From CAG-411 sp050875145 (GTDB lineage: Bacteria > Bacillota > Clostridia > Lachnospirales > Lachnospiraceae): a stretch of DNA of 64,000 bases. A program made the translations under genes and the position numbers. Location: positions 62,001 to 126,000 of the forward strand of contig JBNMLH010000006.1 of the NCBI GenBank assembly GCA_050875145.1, read 5' to 3'. The notes under the pieces were generated by a model. The model saw only the letters and a list, made by a program, of their open reading frames with translations. It was not told the DNA's origin and did no database searches. Within the stretch, counting starts at the first letter, position 1, and every line of letters starts with the position of its first letter. Of this stretch, positions 39,680 through 48,825 are shown one piece after another.

Positions 39680-42310
39680 ATGAGACATACAATAATTGGA
39701 ATTTTGGCACATGTAGATGCTGGAAAAACCACATTATCAGAAGGAATGCTTTATCAAAGTGGTGTTCTGAAAAAATTAGGTAGAGTGGATCATAAAGATG
39801 CATTTTTGGACACTTTTTCCTTGGAAAAAGAGCGAGGAATTACTATTTTTTCAAAACAGGCGAGATTTCAGTGGAGGGATTTGGATATTACATTATTAGA
39901 CACTCCGGGACATGTGGACTTTTCTACTGAGATGGAGCGTACATTACAAGTGTTAGATTATGCTGTTTTGGTTATAAATGGCTCAGATGGAGTACAAGGG
40001 CATACGGAAACACTTTGGAGATTATTAAAACTGTATAAGATTCCTACTATTTTATTTGTGAATAAAATGGATTTGCAAATAAAGCCGAAGGATGAAATCC
40101 TAGCAGAGTTACAGAAAAAACTCTCAGATAATTGCATTGATTTTTCCTTAGATGCCAAAGAAAATGAGGGACAATTCTATGAAAGTGTTGCGATGTGCGA
40201 GGAGAAAGCATTGGATTTGTTCATGGAAAATGGAAAAGTTGAGCAGAAGGTAATTGCAGAATTAATACAAAAAAGAAAGGTGTTTCCTTGTTATTTTGGT
40301 GCTGCATTAAAAATGGAAGGAATGGAAGAACTGTTGGATGGAATAGCAGCTTATGTCATACAAAAACAGTATCCACAGGAATTTGCTGCCAAAGTATACA
40401 AGATTGCCAGAGACGAGCAAAAGAATCGGTTGACCTATATGAAAATTACGGGAGGAACTTTGCAGACCAAGGGGATTATTTCGGGAAACACTACAAAGAT
40501 GCAAGGGGAGCAGTCTGGTAAATGGCAGGAAAAAGTAAATCAGATTCGGGTGTATTCTGGTGAACGTTATACAGCAGTACAGGAAGTACAGGCAGGAATG
40601 GTTTGTGCTGTGACAGGACTGACAAAGACGTATCCGGGACAAAATTTAGGGACAGAATCCTCCGACGAACTATCGGTATTGGAACCGGTACTGACGTATC
40701 AAATCATATTTGAACCAGATACGGATCCTGCAGGAGCTTTTCGTGAAATAAAGGTATTAGTCGAAGAAGATCCTCAGTTGCATATTTTATGGAATGAAGC
40801 ATTGCAGGAAGTTCACATTCAGCTTATGGGGGAAGTGCAGATAGAGGTTTTGAAGCAATTAATCTATGAGCGTTTTGGATATAAAGTTTCTTTTGGACAA
40901 GGAACGATTGTTTACAAGGAGACTATTAAAGATGAAGTGGAAGGGGTTGGGCATTTTGAACCTCTTAGGCATTATGCTGAGGTTCATTTGCGATTAGAGC
41001 CGCTTGAAGCAGGAAGCGGTTTACAGTTTGCTTTGGATTGTAGTGAGGATGTATTAGAGAAAAACTGGCAAAGATTAATCTATACGCATTTAGAAGAAAA
41101 AGAGCATGTTGGAGTTTTAACGGGTTCTCCGATTACAGATATGCGGTTGACTGTTGTCGCGGGAAGAGCACATAATAAACATACAGAAGGCGGAGACTTC
41201 AGGCAGGCGACTTATCGTGCCGTACGTCAAGGTTTAAAAATGGCAGAGAGTATTTTGCTGGAACCTTATTACCAATTTACCTTGCAAGTGCCATCTGAAC
41301 AGGTGGGAAGGGCAATGAATGATATACAGCGTATGTGTGGAGAATTTGGATTGCCTGAAACAGTAGGAGAATTTTCTGTTTTGAAAGGAAAAGCACCAGT
41401 GGCAACAATGGCTGGTTATGTAAAGGAAGTGCATGCTTATACCCATGGACAAGGACAGCTTTCTTGTCAGGTATGTGGTTATTTTCCGTGTCACAATCAG
41501 GATGAGGTGATAGAAAAAATTGGGTATGATAGTGAAACAGATGTGGAAAATCCTACCTGTTCTGTTTTTTGTGCGCATGGTGCAGGTTTCCTAGTTCCCT
41601 GGGATCAGGTGCAGGAGTATATGCATGTGGAAAGTTTTTATAAAAAAGTTGGTGAAGAAACGATATCGCAACCGACTCTTAGAACACAAAGTATTTCCTC
41701 TGAGGGGGATGAGGCAGAACTGGAACGTATCATGCTTCGAGAATTTGGAGAACAACGAAAACGCTTTGATGATTATGGGAATGTATATTATAACGAGGAA
41801 GAGAAAAAGACAAAGAAGATTTCTTCGGGAGAAAAAAAGGAGGGAGATCCTAAATATCAAAAAAGAGAAAAAAAGAGTAAAGTACAGAAAGAATATTTGC
41901 TAGTTGACGGATACAATATTATTTTTTCGTGGGATGAATTGAATGAATTATCTAAAATAAGCCTTGATGCAGCTCGTGTTAAACTAATGGATTTGCTTTG
42001 CAATTATCAAGGGTATACAAAGCAGAATGTGATTGTTGTATTTGATGCGTATAAAGTAAAAGGAAATCCGGGAAGTATTGAAAAGTATCACAATATACAT
42101 GTGGTTTTTACAAAAGAAGCAGAGACTGCGGATATGTACATTGAAAAGGTAACGCATGAAATTGGAAGACAGCATAAAGTGATAGTTGCAACTTCGGATG
42201 GAATGGAGCAGGTTATTATTATGCAGCAGGGAGCACTGCGTATGTCTGCAACGGATTTGAAAAAACATATGGAATGGATTGCAGAACAAATGAGACAATA
42301 TTTAACATAA
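39680..42310 (+). CDS. Tet(M)-like ribosome-binding GTPase fused to a C-terminal NYN/YacP nuclease-like domain
   Basis: An 876-residue fusion. Residues 1-660 are an EF-G-like GTPase of the Tet(M)/Tet(O) group: G1 AHVDAGKTT, switch with EKERGITI, G3 DTPGHVDFS, G4 NKMD, then translation-factor domains ending in CSVFCAHGAGFLVPW. After a charged Lys/Glu linker (about 665-735) comes a NYN_YacP domain (about 738-870) with LLVDGYNIIF, VVFDAYKV and VATSDGMEQ, acidic residues expected of a PIN-like RNase. Roles such as rescue of stalled ribosomes with RNA cleavage are inference. It is too divergent to call a tetracycline-resistance gene. It follows the transpeptidase gene by 10 bp. Confidence 0.85.
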   Translation: MRHTIIGILAHVDAGKTTLSEGMLYQSGVLKKLGRVDHKDAFLDTFSLEKERGITIFSKQARFQWRDLDITLLDTPGHVDFSTEMERTLQVLDYAVLVINGSDGVQGHTETLWRLLKLYKIPTILFVNKMDLQIKPKDEILAELQKKLSDNCIDFSLDAKENEGQFYESVAMCEEKALDLFMENGKVEQKVIAELIQKRKVFPCYFGAALKMEGMEELLDGIAAYVIQKQYPQEFAAKVYKIARDEQKNRLTYMKITGGTLQTKGIISGNTTKMQGEQSGKWQEKVNQIRVYSGERYTAVQEVQAGMVCAVTGLTKTYPGQNLGTESSDELSVLEPVLTYQIIFEPDTDPAGAFREIKVLVEEDPQLHILWNEALQEVHIQLMGEVQIEVLKQLIYERFGYKVSFGQGTIVYKETIKDEVEGVGHFEPLRHYAEVHLRLEPLEAGSGLQFALDCSEDVLEKNWQRLIYTHLEEKEHVGVLTGSPITDMRLTVVAGRAHNKHTEGGDFRQATYRAVRQGLKMAESILLEPYYQFTLQVPSEQVGRAMNDIQRMCGEFGLPETVGEFSVLKGKAPVATMAGYVKEVHAYTHGQGQLSCQVCGYFPCHNQDEVIEKIGYDSETDVENPTCSVFCAHGAGFLVPWDQVQEYMHVESFYKKVGEETISQPTLRTQSISSEGDEAELERIMLREFGEQRKRFDDYGNVYYNEEEKKTKKISSGEKKEGDPKYQKREKKSKVQKEYLLVDGYNIIFSWDELNELSKISLDAARVKLMDLLCNYQGYTKQNVIVVFDAYKVKGNPGSIEKYHNIHVVFTKEAETADMYIEKVTHEIGRQHKVIVATSDGMEQVIIMQQGALRMSATDLKKHMEWIAEQMRQYLT

Positions 42311-42434
42311 AATTAATACATTTCTTTGAGAAATGTAAATAAATAGTGTGTTTCTTGAAATAGAAATTATGTAAAATAAAGATATATACTATGGAAAGAA
42401 AAGAAGCAGATTGATAGAAAGTGAGGAACACACT

Positions 42435-44372
42435 ATGGGACGAAAGAAAAGAGAAATAGTAAAGACATGTTTGTGTTATTTTTTAATATGTCTGATTTCC
42501 TTTTTGTGCATAGCAGATATGCCAAGTTATAAGGCGAAAGCTAGTGAGGCAGTAAAGTCTGTTCATACATCCTTTTATGAAAAAGAAAACATTGCTATAT
42601 CTATAAAAAAAGAGATGTTGTATTTTACTAAGCTTCCAGAACGAAATTCTTTTTCGAAGATTAAGGTATCGCTTTATTCCGAGGATGGAAAGAAAACCAA
42701 TGAAAAAACGTTGTCTGGTTCAATGCCATACTGTTACAATTTGTCAGGGGTTCAAGATGGAACGTATTATCTTCAATTATATTATATGACAAAGCAAGAT
42801 GATCAAGGAAGAACCTATTATTTAAGTTACTGGTATCAAAAGAGTGGAATTGTACTGGTTAAAGATTCTTCTGGTTGGAGTATTTTAAATGCGACTCCAT
42901 ATGAAAAAAATAAAGCGATATTTTCTATAAGAAGCAATAGTAGTGAGGTGTTAGATTACTTTTTGCAACCGGACTATATGGTGGATTCAAAAAACAGTCA
43001 GATTGTTTCTACTGCTAAGTCAATTACAAAGGGAATAACTAATGACTATGATAAGGTGGTTGCGGTACATGATTGGGTAGCAAAAAATATATGTTATGAT
43101 TATGATGGATTGTATGGAAGAACGGATGAAGTGGAATATATTGCATCGGATGTATTAAAAAGTAAAAAGTCAGTCTGTCAGGGATTTGCAGATTTATCTG
43201 CTGCTTTATTACGTGCGGCAAACATTCCTACAAGAGTGGTAGAAGGATATGCGTTGGGTATTGGAAGTACAAGTGAATGGACCAATGATATTTTTGAAGA
43301 GGAAACTGTAAATCATGCATGGAATGAAGCGTATGTGGACGGAAGATGGATTATTTTTGATGCAACATGGGATTCTGGAAATGCATATGAAAATGGAAGA
43401 TATAAATTCAGTGATTCTGCAGTAAGTTATCAATATTTTGATCCAACGATAGAGGTATTTTCGAGTACTCATTATATTGTAGATGAAGAGGGAATGGAAT
43501 TTTTAAAACAATTATCAGATGGTGATTTGGATGAAAATATTTCTTTGTATGAAGGAAGCGAAAAGAAAATTTTTGATGGAGTCTCTGATGATATAGCAGT
43601 GAAGTGGGAAATCGCAAACGAAGAGGTTACAGATATTACGGAAGATGGTAATTTGAAAGGAATGGTTCCGGGTAGTAGTGAAGTGAAATTGATTTTTTCA
43701 AAAGGAAATTGTATGAAAACAATTAATTTAAAAGTAAATGTTTTGGAACAGGGATTACCATTGGAAACGATAAATGTACCAACTCCTACACCGCAAGAAG
43801 ACAAGGATGATACGGAAGAGATTGCATATACGAATGCACCGGTCGATTCTAAAAAGGAAGAGCTTGATATTGAAGATTTACTAGAACAGATTTCTCCTAA
43901 TGTGACTAGAGTGGATTTGTATTGTGGAGGAAATATGGATGTATCCAAACAATTATTATATTATGTCCCGGATAAAATTTCAGGACAATTCAAAGTGAGT
44001 TATAAAATTGAAAATCCTCAAATTGCTACTATAAATTCTGCTGGATGGATTTCAGCTAAAAAGCAGGGAAAGACAAATTTAATTATTACTTATCAGCAGG
44101 ATGGATATGAATCCAAAGATAAAGTTTCTATTTCTGTAAAAAATGCAAATGTTTCGATTTCCTGTGCGACTAAGACCATAAAAAAAGGAAAGAGTCTTTC
44201 ACTTCAATCAAAATCACAGGGAATAAAAGGAACTGTAAAATGGAAAAGCAGCAATACAAAAGTGGCTACAGTATCTAAAACAGGGAAAGTAAAAGGAAAG
44301 AAGAGAGGAACTGCAAAAATTACAGCAACGATAGGAAAAGTAAAGGGTTGTATACAGTTGAAAATTAAATAA
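42435..44372 (+). CDS. Secreted transglutaminase-like protein with C-terminal Big_2 repeats
   Basis: A 645-residue exported protein. Signal sequence or anchor at 1-35 (hydrophobic CLCYFLICLISFLCIA), a beta-rich domain (about 45-150), a transglutaminase-like domain with Cys248 (SVCQGFADL), His294 (NHAWNEA) and Asp309 (IFDATWDSG), one or two Ig-like domains, a Thr/Pro/Asp linker (about 450-490) and a final Big_2 repeat with KSSNTKVATVSKTGKVKG. The ATG at 42435 follows GTGAGG by 8 bp; the TTG start of the longer frame has no site. It shares architecture with the protein at 5204 and probably acts on surface proteins or the wall. Confidence 0.85.
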   Translation: MGRKKREIVKTCLCYFLICLISFLCIADMPSYKAKASEAVKSVHTSFYEKENIAISIKKEMLYFTKLPERNSFSKIKVSLYSEDGKKTNEKTLSGSMPYCYNLSGVQDGTYYLQLYYMTKQDDQGRTYYLSYWYQKSGIVLVKDSSGWSILNATPYEKNKAIFSIRSNSSEVLDYFLQPDYMVDSKNSQIVSTAKSITKGITNDYDKVVAVHDWVAKNICYDYDGLYGRTDEVEYIASDVLKSKKSVCQGFADLSAALLRAANIPTRVVEGYALGIGSTSEWTNDIFEEETVNHAWNEAYVDGRWIIFDATWDSGNAYENGRYKFSDSAVSYQYFDPTIEVFSSTHYIVDEEGMEFLKQLSDGDLDENISLYEGSEKKIFDGVSDDIAVKWEIANEEVTDITEDGNLKGMVPGSSEVKLIFSKGNCMKTINLKVNVLEQGLPLETINVPTPTPQEDKDDTEEIAYTNAPVDSKKEELDIEDLLEQISPNVTRVDLYCGGNMDVSKQLLYYVPDKISGQFKVSYKIENPQIATINSAGWISAKKQGKTNLIITYQQDGYESKDKVSISVKNANVSISCATKTIKKGKSLSLQSKSQGIKGTVKWKSSNTKVATVSKTGKVKGKKRGTAKITATIGKVKGCIQLKIK

Positions 44373-44449
44373 TATGAGAATTATGAAATCTATAATTTTT
44401 GTATTCTCTCAAACTATTACGACAAATTGTTGAGTTGTTTTTGCAAGTG

Positions 44450-44500
44450 AAAATGTCCGTTTCGATAGAATATATTCTATTGAAATGGACATTTTGTTTA
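44450..44500. terminator. Bidirectional terminator between convergent genes
   Basis: AAAATGTCCGTTTCGATAGA and TCTATTGAAATGGACATTTT form a hairpin of about 22 pairs with two G-T wobbles, with A and T tracts outside. It can serve the transglutaminase-like gene (+) and the 44544 gene (-). Confidence 0.88.
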
Positions 44501-44543
44501 TTTATTATTGCTATGCTTTTTTTGTTCCAATAGATAAAATTGT

Positions 44544-44999
44544 CTATTGTTCTTTTTTTAGAAAACGATCCCATTCTACACAGGAGGAACTGTTAGAAAG
44601 CTGAATTATATAGGTTTGATATTCGCCGTCAATATTGATAGTACATTGTTTGGTTTCAGATATTGTTAAGGAATAGATGAAGTTTCCGGCTATATCTTCA
44701 AAAAATGTTTTATAATTCTCTGATGGGACGGTTTTATCTGCCACTGTTTCTGTCAGATTGTTGTTTGCGTCGTATAATTTATAACCTTCCTCTATGATTG
44801 CTAAAATAGAGGTATCAGGAAAGGATACAAGCACATTATTGGCTCGCATATCTTGTATATCCCTGTTATGCTCGTTGTCGGCTTTGATAGTTACATTATC
44901 TAAATCCATTGAAAATGTAGTTCCGTTAAATTGAATAGAGGCAATGGATGCTTCTTTAAAATCGAATTGGTCCAACTTGTTAATACATTTGTATTTCAT
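44544..44999 (-). CDS. Hypothetical protein, lineage-specific
   Basis: A 151-residue soluble protein with no signal peptide or membrane helix and no family I recognise. Predicted mostly beta from its alternating pattern (SIQFNGTTFSMDLDNVTI, CTINIDGEYQTYIIQL). It begins MKYKCINKLDQFDF; AAAGGAG lies about 10 bp before the ATG at 44999. The longer frame adds 13 residues without a site. It is convergent with the transglutaminase-like gene and divergent from a membrane protein gene. Coding status is supported by the ribosome-binding site and terminator, not by homology. Confidence 0.6.
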   Translation of the reverse strand: MKYKCINKLDQFDFKEASIASIQFNGTTFSMDLDNVTIKADNEHNRDIQDMRANNVLVSFPDTSILAIIEEGYKLYDANNNLTETVADKTVPSENYKTFFEDIAGNFIYSLTISETKQCTINIDGEYQTYIIQLSNSSSCVEWDRFLKKEQ

Positions 45000-45094
45000 A
45001 AAATGCAGCTCCTTTGAATTAAAGTATTTTATTTGCATATTATAATTCCTGTATATGGTGAAAGCAAGTCGGAAAATGAAAAAACTAAAATTAT

Positions 45095-45124
45095 TTGTTT
45101 ACTTATCAGCTTGTATCTGATAAA
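45095..45124 (+). promoter_or_regulatory. Promoter with palindrome in its spacer
   Basis: TTGTTT (45095-45100) and GATAAA (45119-45124), 18 bp apart. The spacer holds TTATCAG-CTTGTAT-CTGATAA (45103-45123), a perfect 7-bp inverted repeat reaching into the -10 box, the classical place for a repressor operator. It drives the 45215 gene. Confidence 0.5.
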
Positions 45125-45214
45125 ATTTGTAGGTGAGTGAATGGATAAAAGAGTGCATGTTGGAAATTTCGTGTGTGCTAATATGCAAATGATAATGTGA
45201 GGAGAGGTAAGGAC

Positions 45215-46381
45215 ATGAAAAAAACAAGAAGTAAAATTGCCGCAGGTATTTTGTGTGCAATGTTGGGAATGTCCACTGTTTCAATGGCATTTGGAACGAT
45301 GGATTCGGTTGACTTAGAGGAAAATATTGCATTAACAGGACTTACGACACAAGAAAGTGCAACTCCTGAGGCAACTGTTGGAGCAACGACAGAATTGAAA
45401 GATGAAGAAATTCTAGAAAGTTCCTATTATGCCTATGGAGAAGGCTGCTTTTTTGTTACTATAAATAAAGATAGTGGTTCTGCGACAAAAGATGCAGATT
45501 CGGTAGCAATATCGAATATAGATAATCCAGAGGAGAGTACAGATGCACCAACGAATACTCCGGAAGAAACCAGTACGGTAGATGGATCTGACAGCACAGA
45601 TGCAACTGAAACAATGCTTAATACTGGTATAATGTCAAGCACTGCACTGATTGACGCTTGTGTATCAAAAGAAGAAAAAGAAGCAGTTGCAGCTGGTGCC
45701 AATATGGAGCTTCGTGTTACGTTCCATAATGCAACAGAAAATGAAATTGATGAAAAAGACGTATCTTTGATGGGGGAAGCATTGGATGATTACATGGCAT
45801 CAAATCCTGGTTTCTCTTTTGGTAACTATGTCCAGATTACTTTCGAAAAGAAAAACTCGACAACTGGAAAGTGGGAAACTCTGAAAGACTTAAACAGTCC
45901 AGTGGAGGTTTGTGTAGATATTACTTCAGATTATCAAAATAAAAATGGTTCTTATTGTGCAGTGCAACTAAAAGGTGATACATATGAAAAATTGGAAGAT
46001 AAAGATGAGTATGCACAAGTGATCACATTTTCTACAGACAGAAGTTCTATATATGGAATATGTTGTGACGAGAAAGTAGAAGAGGAAACAGCAACACCAA
46101 TTCCTACCAGCAAACCAAACTTTTGGAATCGTTTAACTTCGGATACGATATGCTTGTGGCATTGGTTTTCATTGGCTATTTTTATAGCAGGAATAACTTG
46201 GTTGCTTGCAATCAATAATTTTAAGATTCGTACCATCTTTTTGATTGTGGTGGAAATAATCTGTATATTATTGGCGATAATGGGTAGTTGTAAATTTGAT
46301 TGGCCATTAGCTATTTTATTTATGTTGATTATGTTAGGTATCTACATTGCCAGATGGGTTTTAGAGGTGAAAAGAAAGTAA
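45215..46381 (+). CDS. Hypothetical surface-exposed membrane protein
   Basis: A 388-residue exported protein of unknown function. It has a signal peptide (1-27), a long Thr/Ser/Asp/Glu-rich low-complexity region (about 40-145) typical of extracellular stalks, a beta-rich domain (about 150-285) with ELRVTFHNA and VEVCVDIT, and three C-terminal membrane helices (about 312-332, 337-355, 360-382). AGGAGAGG lies 7 bp before ATG 45215. It is preceded by a palindrome-bearing promoter and followed by the tRNA genes. I know no family for it. Confidence 0.65.
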   Translation: MKKTRSKIAAGILCAMLGMSTVSMAFGTMDSVDLEENIALTGLTTQESATPEATVGATTELKDEEILESSYYAYGEGCFFVTINKDSGSATKDADSVAISNIDNPEESTDAPTNTPEETSTVDGSDSTDATETMLNTGIMSSTALIDACVSKEEKEAVAAGANMELRVTFHNATENEIDEKDVSLMGEALDDYMASNPGFSFGNYVQITFEKKNSTTGKWETLKDLNSPVEVCVDITSDYQNKNGSYCAVQLKGDTYEKLEDKDEYAQVITFSTDRSSIYGICCDEKVEEETATPIPTSKPNFWNRLTSDTICLWHWFSLAIFIAGITWLLAINNFKIRTIFLIVVEIICILLAIMGSCKFDWPLAILFMLIMLGIYIARWVLEVKRK

Positions 46382-46404
46382 AAGTAAAAAAATTAAAAAA
46401 AGGC

Positions 46405-46433
46405 TTGCAATTTGATTGAGATAGTGGTAATAT
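46405..46433 (+). promoter_or_regulatory. Promoter for tRNA-Glu and tRNA-Gly
   Basis: TTGCAA (46405-46410) and TAATAT (46428-46433) with a 17-bp spacer, 15 bp before the first tRNA. Confidence 0.55.
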
Positions 46434-46447
46434 ATCTTTTGTCAGAT

Positions 46448-46519
46448 GGCTCGTTGGTCAAGCGGCTAAGACGCCGCCCTCTCACGGCGGAAACAGGGGT
46501 TCGATTCCCCTACGAGCTG
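46448..46519 (+). tRNA. tRNA-Glu (anticodon CTC)
   Basis: A complete 72-nt cloverleaf. Acceptor GGCTCGT pairs with ACGAGCT (G-U at the end), the anticodon stem CCGCC/GGCGG encloses the loop CTCTCAC giving anticodon CTC, and the T arm is GGGG-TTCGATT-CCCC. The 3' CCA is not encoded. Confidence 0.95.
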
Positions 46520-46551
46520 TTTCTACTAATAACAGTAGATGATACCTTTGT

Positions 46552-46622
46552 GCGGGTGTAGTTCAGTGGTAGAACACTAGCCTTCCAAGCTAGATACGTG
46601 GGTTCGATTCCCATCACCCGCT
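46552..46622 (+). tRNA. tRNA-Gly (anticodon TCC)
   Basis: A complete 71-nt cloverleaf. Acceptor GCGGGTG pairs with CACCCGC, the anticodon stem CTAGC/GCTAG encloses CTTCCAA giving anticodon TCC, and the T arm contains GTGGG-TTCGATT-CCCAT. CCA is not encoded. It lies 32 bp after tRNA-Glu, so one transcript is likely. Confidence 0.96.
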
Positions 46623-46649
46623 TACGTTACAGAATGATGCGAATTATGC

Positions 46650-46683
46650 AAGAGTGGACGAAAGTCCACTCTTTTAGTTTTAT
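46650..46683 (+). terminator. Intrinsic terminator after the tRNA pair
   Basis: AAGAGTGGAC (46650-46659) pairs perfectly with GTCCACTCTT (46664-46673) around GAAA, followed by TTAGTTTTAT. Confidence 0.9.
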
Positions 46684-46709
46684 CTGTTTCGGACGATAGG
46701 AGGATGTGT

Positions 46710-47216
46710 ATGAGTGCGAGAGAAGAATATGAGCGTCGAACAGAAGAACTGATTATGCCGTTGGTTGAAAAAAATCAGTTTGAATTGGTAGATGTGGAAT
46801 ATGTAAAGGAAGGAAATACCTGGTATTTGAGAGCTTATATCGACAAAGAAGGCGGAATTACAGTAGATGATTGTGAGATTGTGAGTCGTGAGTTGAGTGA
46901 GTTGTTGGATCAGGAAGATTTTATACCAGATGCATATATATTAGAAGTAAGTTCACCGGGACTGGGAAGACAACTAAAAAAAGAAAAAGACTTTGTGAGA
47001 AGCATAGGCAAAGAAGTAGAAATAAAATTATACAAAGCAATCGAGTTATACGATGAAAAGGGAAAACTTGTAAAGACAAAAGAATTTTTTTGCTTTTTGA
47101 AAGAGTTTGATACAGAAAACTTAAAAGTTGTATTTGATGAGGAAGATACCATAGAAGATGCTTTACAAATTCCAAGAAAAGATATAGCAATTATTCGTTT
47201 GGCTGTGCATTTTTAA
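46710..47216 (+). CDS. rimP: Ribosome maturation factor RimP
   Basis: Helps assemble the 30S subunit. The 168-residue protein has the RimP N-domain (VDVEYVKEGNTWYLRAYIDKEGGI pattern, with TVDDCEIVSRELSELLD) and the motif ILEVSSPGLGRQL, then the SH3-like C-domain. GGAGG ends at 46703, so the ATG at 46710 is well spaced, while the upstream ATG at 46704 directly abuts the box. It opens the rimP-nusA-infB operon typical of Firmicutes. Confidence 0.94.
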   Translation: MSAREEYERRTEELIMPLVEKNQFELVDVEYVKEGNTWYLRAYIDKEGGITVDDCEIVSRELSELLDQEDFIPDAYILEVSSPGLGRQLKKEKDFVRSIGKEVEIKLYKAIELYDEKGKLVKTKEFFCFLKEFDTENLKVVFDEEDTIEDALQIPRKDIAIIRLAVHF

Positions 47217-47421
47217 AATAGGAATACAGCGTTATATTGGCTGGAAGTAATATTTTTACCCCAAAATGTCGAAATATAATAGTGTTGGAGTCAAAAGGCA
47301 TCTGACAGGTTGTATCGTTTTTAAGTAATAGGCATAAAACGAGTTGTACTAAGGTTAATAGAAATGTGATAGAATTCATGATATTAAAAATATAAGGAAC
47401 AGAATTTAGGAGGATGTAACC

Positions 47422-48498
47422 ATGAAAGCAAATGGAAATGCAGATTTAATTCAAGCATTGAATCAAATTGAAAAAGAAAAAGGAATTAGCAAAGAAATTT
47501 TATTGGAGGCACTTGAAAATTCGTTGCTTGTTGCTTGCAAAAATCATTATGGAAAAAGCGATAATATTCAGGTTAACATCAATAGAGAGACAGGAAATGT
47601 TACTGTTTTTGCAGAAAGAGAGATTGTAGAGGAAGTAGAAGATCCTGTAACACAGATTGATGCAGTAGAGGCAAAAGTTAAATTCCCTAAAAATGAGATT
47701 GGAGATACGGTTCGAGTGGAGGTAACACCTAAGAACTTTGGCCGTATTGCGGCACAGAAGGCAAAGCAGGTTGTTGTTCAAAAGATTCGTGAGGAAGAAA
47801 GAAAAGGATTATACGAGCAGTATTTTAGCATGGAAAAAGAAATTGTTACTGGAATCGTACAGCGTTATATTGGTAACAATATTAGTGTGAATCTTGGAAA
47901 GGTAGATGCTGTTTTAACAGAAAATGAGCAGGTACGTGGTGAAAAATTCAGACCTACAGAACGGATTAAGTTATATATTGTTGAAGTAAAAGATACAACA
48001 AAGGGACCAAAGATTACGGTGTCCAGAACACATCCAGAGTTAGTGAAGCGTTTGTTTGAAGCGGAAGTTGCAGAAGTAAAGGATGGTACTGTTGAGATTA
48101 AGAGTATTGCCAGAGAGGCTGGTTCCAGAACAAAAATGGCAGTATGGACCGCTGAAAAAGATGTGGATCCTGTCGGAGCTTGTGTAGGTGTAAATGGAGC
48201 GAGAGTAAATGCTATTGTAGAGGAATTGCGTGGAGAGAAGATTGACATTATTACTTGGGATGAAGATCCTGCTGTTTTGATTGAGAATGCACTTAGTCCT
48301 GCTAAAGTGGTATCTGTTACTGTTAATACAGAGGAAAAAAGTGCGGAAGTTGTAGTACCAGATTATCAATTATCTCTTGCAATTGGTAAAGAGGGACAAA
48401 ATGCCAGATTGGCTGCACGTCTTACAAATTATAAGATAGATATTAAAAGCGAATCACAGGTTGGATTAACACCAACAGAGCCACCAGTTGTGGAATAA
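47422..48498 (+). CDS. nusA: Transcription termination/antitermination factor NusA
   Basis: Binds RNA polymerase and nascent RNA to control pausing and termination. The 358-residue protein has an N-terminal polymerase-binding domain (1-125), an S1 domain (about 133-200: GIVQRYIGNNISVNLG), and two KH domains with the signatures VGACVGVNGARVNAIVEEL and LAIGKEGQNARLAARLT. No C-terminal acidic repeats, as usual in Firmicutes. A 205-bp gap separates it from rimP, with AGGAGG before the ATG; no convincing promoter was found in the gap. Confidence 0.97.
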   Translation: MKANGNADLIQALNQIEKEKGISKEILLEALENSLLVACKNHYGKSDNIQVNINRETGNVTVFAEREIVEEVEDPVTQIDAVEAKVKFPKNEIGDTVRVEVTPKNFGRIAAQKAKQVVVQKIREEERKGLYEQYFSMEKEIVTGIVQRYIGNNISVNLGKVDAVLTENEQVRGEKFRPTERIKLYIVEVKDTTKGPKITVSRTHPELVKRLFEAEVAEVKDGTVEIKSIAREAGSRTKMAVWTAEKDVDPVGACVGVNGARVNAIVEELRGEKIDIITWDEDPAVLIENALSPAKVVSVTVNTEEKSAEVVVPDYQLSLAIGKEGQNARLAARLTNYKIDIKSESQVGLTPTEPPVVE

Positions 48499-48549
48499 GC
48501 GGGAAAATTATTTTGAAGATGCTTTTTGAAGAAAGAAGGAGCTTTTTAT

Positions 48550-48825
48550 ATGGTAAAAAGAAAAAATCCATCCCGACAGTGTGTAGGGTGCAATGAGATG
48601 AAATTGAAAAAAGAGTTACTACGAATCATTAAGACACCAGAAGGTGAAATCTTGTTAGATAATACAGGTAAAAAAAATGGTCGAGGAGCTTATATTTGTC
48701 GTTCATCTATATGTTTTGCGGAGGCTAAAAAGACAAAGGCATTAGAGAAGAGTCTGCGCATGGCAATTCCTATGCAGGTATACGATGAGTTAGAAAAGGA
48801 GCTGAAAGAACTTGAACGAGAGTAA
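48550..48825 (+). CDS. rnpM: RnpM/YlxR family RNA-binding protein
   Basis: A 91-residue YlxR-type protein, reported in B. subtilis to bind and modulate RNase P RNA. The start MVKRKNPSRQCVGCNEM, the GRGAYIC signature and SLRMAIP match the family. The ATG at 48550 has AAGGAG 8 bp upstream; the longer frame does not. The gene overlaps ylxQ by 14 bp. Confidence 0.93.
   Translation: MVKRKNPSRQCVGCNEMKLKKELLRIIKTPEGEILLDNTGKKNGRGAYICRSSICFAEAKKTKALEKSLRMAIPMQVYDELEKELKELERE

Noticed and set aside
39680..42310. Calling this gene a tetracycline-resistance determinant
   Set aside because: The GTPase part is divergent from Tet(M)/Tet(O) and carries an extra nuclease-like domain; no mobile-element context is present.
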